Assembly: GCA_012514855.1 (NCBI GenBank) | Contig: JAAYZL010000101.1 | Coordinates: forward strand, 1 to 10,491 | DNA: 10,491 nt | Direction: 5' to 3' | Source of the DNA: Clostridiales bacterium | GTDB lineage: Bacteria > Bacillota_A > Clostridia > Christensenellales > Aristaeellaceae | Shown here: positions 7,035-10,491 of the stretch, one piece after another | How the letters are laid out: each line of letters begins with the position of its first letter | Position numbering within the stretch: the first letter of the stretch is position 1 | The notes under the pieces: generated by a model | Told to the model about the DNA's origin: nothing | Databases searched by the model: none | What the model saw: only the letters and a program-made list of their open reading frames with translations | Made by a program: the position numbers and the translations under genes

Positions 7035-7063
7035 ATTATACCGGCTTTCCGGCGCCCTGGCTA
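7035..7063 (-). promoter_or_regulatory. Sigma-A-type promoter of nupOPQ
   Basis: On the minus strand the -10 box is a perfect TATAAT (7040-7035). A spacer of 17 bases separates it from TAGCCA (7063-7058), which matches four of six -35 positions. Transcription would start near 7028, leaving about 25 bases of leader with AAGGGGAG before ATG 7003. The A/T-rich tandem repeat at 7063-7082 abuts the -35 box, where an UP element or an operator would sit. Confidence 0.7.
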
Positions 7064-7082
7064 GCAAATTCGTGCAAATTCG
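7063..7082. repeat. Tandem 10-bp direct repeat next to the nupO -35 box
   Basis: AGCAAATTCG followed directly by TGCAAATTCG, one mismatch in ten. A ten-base period puts both copies on the same face of the helix, as for cooperative protein binding. The second copy equals ten bases of the palindrome at 3350-3363. Confidence 0.5.
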
Positions 7083-7087
7083 ACGCA

Positions 7088-7131
7088 GAAACCGAAGAAT
7101 TTACCTTGTTTCCGTCAAAATATTCGGAAGA
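7088..7131. promoter_or_regulatory. Inverted repeat resembling a PurR box pair
   Basis: The left arm GAAACCGAAGAAT (7088-7100) and the inverted right arm (7119-7131, reading TCTTCCGAATATT on the minus strand) share CCGAA plus an A/T tail. The Bacillus PurR box is about AWWWCCGAACWWT, used as inverted pairs roughly 16-17 bases apart. Here the gap is 18 and the C after CCGAA is replaced in both arms. The site lies between the divergent nupO and scpB promoters. PurR control of a purine nucleoside importer would make sense, but this is inference. Confidence 0.3.
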
Positions 7132-7151
7132 ACCCCGCGGAGCGGCCCGGC

Positions 7152-7180
7152 TTGACAACCTGCCCGCGCGCACGTATAAT
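7152..7180 (+). promoter_or_regulatory. Consensus sigma-A promoter of scpB
   Basis: TTGACA (7152-7157), a 17-base spacer, then TATAAT (7175-7180), perfect at all twelve positions and in spacing. Transcription would start near 7187, with a leader of about 28 bases to ATG 7215. An open frame can be extended back through this promoter to TTG 7152, but the promoter itself argues against such a start. Confidence 0.93.
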
Positions 7181-7214
7181 CGCAGATGGGAAAAAACGCA
7201 AAAAGGGTGCTTGC

Positions 7215-7745
7215 ATGAAGGATATTTGCCCGATCATCGAGGCGATACTGTTCGTCTCCGGCGACCCGGTGCGCATGAGCGACCTCGCGCATTCGATGAA
7301 TCTGACCGCGCTGGAATTGCAGTCGGCGCTGACCGAGCTCTCCGAGCACCTGTCGCTCGAAAGGCACGGCATACAGCTCAACCGCTCCGGCGACGAGGTG
7401 TTTCTGTCGATCCGCCCGGAGTTCGCGCCGCAGGTGGAGGCGTTTTTGCAGCCGTTGGAGAAGCGGCCGCTGTCGCAGGCGGTGCTGGAGTCGCTGTCGA
7501 TCATCGCGTACCGACAGCCGGTCACGAAGTCCGACATCGAGGCCGTGCGCGGCGTCAAGTGCGATTACTCGGTGCAGGCGCTCATCGCGAAGGGGCTGAT
7601 CGAGGAGGCCGGGCGCAGCGACGCGCTCGGGCGGCCGATACTCTACCGCACGACGGACAAATTCCTGCGGCACTTCGGCATCTCCGACCTTTGCGAATTG
7701 CCGCGGGTCGACTTCACCGCACCCGAGCCTCCGATGGAGGTATAA
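7215..7745 (+). CDS. scpB: Segregation and condensation protein B
   Basis: A protein of 176 residues. ScpB dimers bind the kleisin ScpA and, with SMC, form the bacterial condensin that organises and separates chromosomes. It has the two winged-helix domains of the family: an N-terminal one opening with CPIIEAILFVSGDPV (5-19) and a second marked by LSQAVLESLSIIAYRQPVTKSDIEAVRGV. The ending has the usual GRPILYRTTDKFLRHFGISDLCELP. ATG 7215 follows AAAGGG with a spacing of seven and starts at the family's usual position. Unlike most Firmicutes, scpA is not directly upstream; the upstream gene is the divergent nupO. scpB has its own consensus promoter and a terminator right after it, so it appears to be a single-gene unit. 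Confidence 0.95.
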   Translation: MKDICPIIEAILFVSGDPVRMSDLAHSMNLTALELQSALTELSEHLSLERHGIQLNRSGDEVFLSIRPEFAPQVEAFLQPLEKRPLSQAVLESLSIIAYRQPVTKSDIEAVRGVKCDYSVQALIAKGLIEEAGRSDALGRPILYRTTDKFLRHFGISDLCELPRVDFTAPEPPMEV

Positions 7746-7752
7746 ACTTTTC

Positions 7753-7780
7753 CGAACCGCTTCGGCGGTTCGTTGCTTTT
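7753..7780 (+). terminator. Rho-independent terminator after scpB
   Basis: A perfect 8-bp stem, CGAACCGC/GCGGTTCG, closed by a TTCG tetraloop and followed by TTGCTTTT. It begins seven bases after the scpB stop. The interrupted T-run may allow some read-through into the sigma factor gene 40 bases on. Confidence 0.8.
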
Positions 7781-7820
7781 GGAGGGCCTCAGCTGTGTTA
7801 TGGGCGAAGGGGGTGAGCGA

Positions 7821-8363
7821 ATGGATTCCGGCGAACAGATTCGCGAGGCCGTCGAGCGGCACGCGGGCATGGTCTTTCGGCTGGCGTACGCCCGCACGCG
7901 CCGCCGCGAGGACGCCGAGGACATCTTTCAGGAGGTCTTTCTCCGGCTCGCGCGCCGCGCGGAGGCGTTCGAATCCGACGAGCACCGGAAGGCGTGGCTG
8001 ATCCGCACGACCGCGAACCTGTCGATCAACCTGTTGAAGAGCGCGTGGCGCAGGCGCACGGCGGCGCTGCCGGACGAGCTTCCGGAAAGGACGGATGGCG
8101 CGGGCTTCGACGAACTGAACCGGGCGCTCGACGACCTGCCGCGCAAGTACCGCGCGGTGATCCACCTGTTCTACTACGAGGACATGTCGGCGGAGGAGAT
8201 CGCCTCCGCGCTGGGGCTTTCGCCCGCGGCGGTCCGGATGCGGCTGACGCGCGCGAGGCGGGCGCTCAAGGACCTTTTGACCGAGAAGGAGGTGAAGCCG
8301 CATGATCCGGGACGCGTACAAGAGGCTGTACAGGGATGTCGAACCGGGGCGCGCGCTGATTGA
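7821..8363 (+). CDS. RNA polymerase sigma factor, ECF type (sigma-70 family)
   Basis: A protein of 180 residues. Region 2 (about 11-80) holds MVFRLAYARTRRREDAEDIFQEVFLRL, the core-binding and -10 recognition helices. Region 4 (about 100-152) holds LDDLPRKYRAVIHLFYYEDMSAEEIASALGLSPAAVRMRLTRARRALKDLL, with the helix-turn-helix for -35 recognition. There is no region 1 or 3, as in ECF factors. ATG 7821 follows AGGGGGTGA; earlier in-frame starts (TTG 7773, ATG 7800) add residues without family resemblance. A weak promoter may lie at TTGCTT (7773-7778) and TGTTAT (7796-7801). The last 20 codons run in another frame under the next gene and look atypical. The partner is the membrane protein encoded downstream. 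The stress signal and regulon are unknown. Confidence 0.9.
   Translation: MDSGEQIREAVERHAGMVFRLAYARTRRREDAEDIFQEVFLRLARRAEAFESDEHRKAWLIRTTANLSINLLKSAWRRRTAALPDELPERTDGAGFDELNRALDDLPRKYRAVIHLFYYEDMSAEEIASALGLSPAAVRMRLTRARRALKDLLTEKEVKPHDPGRVQEAVQGCRTGARAD
8286..8295 (+). promoter_or_regulatory. Perfect Shine-Dalgarno of the membrane protein gene, inside the sigma factor gene
   Basis: AAGGAGGTGA, six bases before ATG 8302. It is the longest anti-16S match in the window. It fixes the start of the downstream gene despite the 62-base overlap with the sigma frame. Confidence 0.85.
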
Positions 8364-9795
8364 ACGAACCGCGCGCAGGGCGGTCGCGCAGGGAAAGCGC
8401 GCGCGCGGCAGAACGGTGCTGATCCCGGTCGTCGCCGCTCTGCTGGCGCTGCTGGGCTTCGCGTACGCCGCGACGCAATCGGGATTGTTGAAGTGGGTGT
8501 TCGGGCCGTTCGAGCCGATGCCGGAGGCGCAGGAGCTGGTCGAATCCGTCGGCGCGCGTGCGGAGGGGCAGTTCGTCTCGGCATCCGTCGAGGAGGTGTT
8601 CTTCGACGGCGCCGCGGGCTATGTGCAGTGGAATTTGACGACGGATTCCAGGGAGCCGCTGGTCGTTCTGCGGTCCATGCTCTGGTCGGAGGAGCAGCTT
8701 GTCTACGACGATTACGATCCGCAGCGCTCGAGTGTGTTCAAAGAAGTGAGAACGGGCGCCTACCGGCATGGCGCCGAGCTGCAGAAACTGGGGCCGAACC
8801 TCAGCCTCGCCGCGCTGATGGGCGGGGAGTACCCCGGACTTTACAAGGGCGCGAGCTCTTTCGGCCTGATCGAGAGCTGGAACGGACCGGAGCTCAAGCT
8901 GCTCGCGCTGGACGAGCCCTCGGAGCTCTCCATGACGTTTCTGGTGGTCCGCCCCACGGTTCCCCTCATCGGCGACTTCCCCTGGAACGAGTCGCTGCCG
9001 CCGCGGGCGATTCAGCGCACCCTGTACGACAACGCCGGGCGGTTCCTCTACGACATCGAGCGCGTGACGATCACCCGCACGGGCGACGACCCGCCCGGCT
9101 GGGAGCCGCTGAAGCCCGGGGAGACCGAAACCTATGAGACGATCGAGCGGAAGGACCTCGAAGATGAGTCCATGATGGCGGAGGAGTCGGACACGCTGCT
9201 GACCTCGCTGGGACTGCTCGAGGAGCGCGAAGCGATGCTCAGAAACCCCAACAGGACGGAAGTGCTGCGCTGGTTCGGAAATCTTCTGGAGATTATGGAT
9301 TTCGGCGAGATCGTCGAGGAAGTGACCGTTTCGTTCACGCTGAAACCCCGGTCGGAACTCCCGGTCAACACCGGGATCGTCGGGCAGAGCGCCTTCGAGT
9401 TCGACGCCTTCCGCACGGAGATTTTGTCCGCGGATTTCAACGCAATGGGCGGCGACATCCGGATGAAGCTCTGGCCCGACTACGAGAAGGCCGATCCGCG
9501 CATCCGCTGGAGGCACACGGACTTCGACGTGTTCGCGTACCGCGACGGCGAGCAGATCGGCGATCAGCCGGCATATTTTTCGAGCCCTCTCGTCGGAAAC
9601 CTGCCCGAGCCGTGGTTCGAGGAGCCGCCGCCGAAGTCGGAGGTCTTTGAGGGGATTCTCCGAATCGCCCCGGTTCCCATATACCCGGACACCCTCGTGA
9701 TCGTGCCGAAGTTTCGGAACGACTCCCATGAAGCCCTTCGGGATATGCGGGGCAAGTACTCGATGACCATTCACGTCCGGGAGACAAATCCGTAG
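8302..9795 (+). CDS. Single-span membrane protein with large outside domain, probable anti-sigma factor or sensor
   Basis: A protein of 497 residues. Residues 1-38 are basic and cytoplasmic and include EPGRALIERTARRA, which recalls the N-terminal 'P...i..T' helix of DUF4179-type proteins encoded beside ECF sigma factors. One membrane span follows (about 39-57), then roughly 440 residues outside. The outside part is rich in beta-strand-like stretches and acidic residues and has no cysteines that I can see. There is no HxxxCxxC zinc anti-sigma motif. The position directly after, and overlapping, the ECF gene, with a perfect Shine-Dalgarno, is the usual anti-sigma layout. Binding of the sigma factor by residues 1-38 and sensing by the outer domain are inferred. 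I do not recognise the outer domain. A terminator hairpin follows the stop. Confidence 0.8.
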   Translation: MIRDAYKRLYRDVEPGRALIERTARRAVAQGKRARGRTVLIPVVAALLALLGFAYAATQSGLLKWVFGPFEPMPEAQELVESVGARAEGQFVSASVEEVFFDGAAGYVQWNLTTDSREPLVVLRSMLWSEEQLVYDDYDPQRSSVFKEVRTGAYRHGAELQKLGPNLSLAALMGGEYPGLYKGASSFGLIESWNGPELKLLALDEPSELSMTFLVVRPTVPLIGDFPWNESLPPRAIQRTLYDNAGRFLYDIERVTITRTGDDPPGWEPLKPGETETYETIERKDLEDESMMAEESDTLLTSLGLLEEREAMLRNPNRTEVLRWFGNLLEIMDFGEIVEEVTVSFTLKPRSELPVNTGIVGQSAFEFDAFRTEILSADFNAMGGDIRMKLWPDYEKADPRIRWRHTDFDVFAYRDGEQIGDQPAYFSSPLVGNLPEPWFEEPPPKSEVFEGILRIAPVPIYPDTLVIVPKFRNDSHEALRDMRGKYSMTIHVRETNP

Positions 9796-9802
9796 CCAAA
9801 CA

Positions 9803-9830
9803 GAGGGAGGGGCCGAAAAGCCCCTCCCTC
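9803..9830. terminator. Strong hairpin between convergent genes, probable bidirectional terminator
   Basis: An 11-bp perfect stem, GAGGGAGGGGC/GCCCCTCCCTC, with loop CGAAAA. On the plus strand it is followed by ATTGCGTTT, on the minus strand by TGTTTGG, so the T-runs are poor. It begins 7 bases after the membrane protein stop, and its right arm runs into the stop codon of the minus-strand ASCH gene. Confidence 0.7.
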
Positions 9831-10290
9831 ATTGCGTTTCCGGCGGATACACGACCCTAAAATCCTCGAACGCGACCGGCGAATCCTCGGTGAACGCAAA
9901 CCCCAGTTCCCTCCCCTCGTCGGAGAAGATGCGGAAGTGCGCCTCCCGCCAGGTGTCGAGCGCCTCGTCCTCGCCCTCGCGCGAGCAGGTTTCAAACGTC
10001 ACGTCGCGAAACGGCAGGACCATGACGCGCTCGGTCTCGATCACGCAGCGCGGATTGCCGCTTCCGTCTAACACGACCGACAGATCGCCCGGCCTCGCGA
10101 GTCGCTGCCCCTCCGCCACGTAGGATGCCACGCAGCTCGTCGTCGCGCGCTTCTTGCCTTCCAAAACCAGCGCGAGAAGCTCGTCCTGCACGCGCGGCGT
10201 CGGGCCGAAGCCGAAGCACTCGTACCACTCGGTCGACGGGTCGCGCCCGTTGTCCTTCAAAAACGCGTCCCAGAATTCCCGAGCCGTCAT
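9829..10290 (-). CDS. ASCH domain protein
   Basis: A protein of 153 residues that is nearly all one ASCH domain, a PUA-like beta-barrel thought to bind RNA or nucleotides. Family marks are WYECFGFG near the start, LVLEGKKRATTS (the 'G.K..T.S' loop), RPGDLSVVLDGSGNPRCVIET, the FRDVTFE strand, and REGEDEALDTWREAHFRIF followed by SPVAFEDFRVV. This layout matches DUF984/YqfB-like single-domain members, some of which have been reported as amidohydrolases acting on acetylated nucleosides; that activity is not proven here. ATG 10290 is chosen because GGGAGGG lies seven bases upstream; the in-frame TTG 10308 would place that site inside the gene. The gene follows the rpsI terminator with almost no leader. 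Its stop lies in the arm of the 9803-9830 hairpin. Confidence 0.88.
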   Translation of the reverse strand: MTAREFWDAFLKDNGRDPSTEWYECFGFGPTPRVQDELLALVLEGKKRATTSCVASYVAEGQRLARPGDLSVVLDGSGNPRCVIETERVMVLPFRDVTFETCSREGEDEALDTWREAHFRIFSDEGRELGFAFTEDSPVAFEDFRVVYPPETQ

Positions 10291-10306
10291 CGGAAGCCCT
10301 CCCTTC

Positions 10307-10339
10307 AAAAAAGGCTCCGCAGAAAATATCCTGCGGAGC
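10307..10339 (-). terminator. Rho-independent terminator of rpsI
   Basis: On the minus strand GCTCCGCAG, an 8-base loop, CTGCGGAGC, then CTTTTTT: a 9-bp perfect stem with a six-T run. It lies 21 bases after the rpsI stop. The T-run ends directly at the Shine-Dalgarno of the ASCH gene. Confidence 0.92.
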
Positions 10340-10360
10340 GGTGAACCTTTGAAGACGCGA

Positions 10361-10491
10361 TCAGCGCTTCGAGAACTGGGGCGCGCGGCGGGCGGCCTTC
10401 AGGCCGTACTTCTTGCGCTCCTTCATGCGCGGGTCGCGGGTCAGATAGCCGGCCTTCTTGATGGCGGGCTTGAGCTCCTCGTCGGCCTTGA
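10361..10491 (-). CDS. rpsI: 30S ribosomal protein S9, C-terminal part (5' end outside window)
   Basis: The last 43 codons of S9, a small-subunit protein whose C-terminal tail reaches the P-site tRNA. The fragment reads [20 protein letters not shown], then [21 protein letters not shown], the near-invariant bacterial S9 ending with its basic SKR tail. The start lies beyond the window edge. rplM (L13) would be expected next, further upstream on the minus strand. A strong terminator follows the stop. The sequence fits Clostridia-type S9 well. Confidence 0.97.
   Translation of the reverse strand, partial: KADEELKPAIKKAGYLTRDPRMKERKKYGLKAARRAPQFSKR

Noticed and set aside
7152..7214. Longer scpB starting at TTG 7152
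   Set aside because: The TTG is the -35 box of a perfect promoter and lies upstream of any possible transcript from it. ATG 7215 has a ribosome binding site and matches the family start.
7004..7214. Small RNA or small gene in the divergent control region
   Set aside because: The region is filled by two promoters, a tandem repeat, an inverted repeat and two leaders. No start with a ribosome binding site or free-standing terminator was found.
5429..7816. Long plus-strand open frame of 795 codons opposite nupO and across the intergenic region
   Set aside because: Its product is low-complexity and very rich in Arg, Asp, Ala and His, as expected from the complement of a GC-rich gene. It runs through the nupO promoter and into scpB, and nupO on the other strand has full family motifs.
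8266..9774. Minus-strand open frame of 502 codons opposite the sigma partner gene
   Set aside because: The plus-strand gene has a perfect Shine-Dalgarno, a membrane span and coherent composition. The minus frame is Arg-, Val- and Gln-rich with no recognisable motif.
10291..10308. Longer ASCH protein starting at TTG 10308
   Set aside because: The extra codons are the GGGAGGG ribosome binding site for ATG 10290 and reach into the T-run of the rpsI terminator.

Overview
The window is GC-rich, with mostly G or C at third codon positions, strong Shine-Dalgarno sites and sigma-A promoters close to TTGACA-17-TATAAT. The end of ribosomal protein S9, ScpB, a cobO/CDF operon and a Nup-type nucleoside ABC transporter together suggest a high-GC Gram-positive (Firmicutes/Clostridia-like) chromosome, probably from an anaerobe that uses corrinoids. 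That assignment is an inference from gene content. I see no transposase, integrase, tRNA, rRNA, CRISPR array or clear sign of recent transfer.

Layout. (1) Positions 1-2771, plus strand: a tight run of five genes made of a truncated RluA-type pseudouridine synthase, a small PF04020-type membrane protein, a secreted Cys-Cys protein resembling the DUF1980 (YcgQ) C-terminal domain, cob(I)alamin adenosyltransferase (cobO), and a CDF metal exporter with Mn-type motifs and two C-terminal ferredoxin-like domains. It ends at a bidirectional terminator (2774-2799). (2) 2814-3332, minus strand: a single-gene unit for a small secreted protein of unknown function, with its own promoter (3372-3400) and a near-palindrome at the predicted transcription start. 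(3) 7003-3432, minus strand: an overlapping nupO-nupP-nupQ operon for a purine-nucleoside-type ABC importer, without its substrate-binding lipoprotein. (4) 7004-7214: a divergent control region with promoters facing both ways, a tandem 10-bp repeat and an inverted repeat resembling a PurR box pair. (5) 7215-7745, plus strand: scpB without scpA, with a consensus promoter and its own terminator. (6) 7821-9795, plus strand: an ECF sigma factor overlapping by 62 bases a large single-span membrane protein, probably its anti-sigma factor or sensor. (7) 9829-10491, minus strand: an ASCH-domain protein whose ribosome binding site directly follows the rpsI terminator, then the 3' end of rpsI.

How the genes work together: nupOPQ should form one importer, and the sigma/membrane protein pair should form one envelope-signalling unit. 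The cobO-CDF run mixes corrinoid, metal and RNA-modification functions with no proven common role.

I do not see a clearly new biological system. The parts most worth a second look are the sigma/membrane protein pair with its abnormal overlap, the control elements between nupO and scpB, and the Cys-Cys secreted protein beside cobO and the metal exporter.
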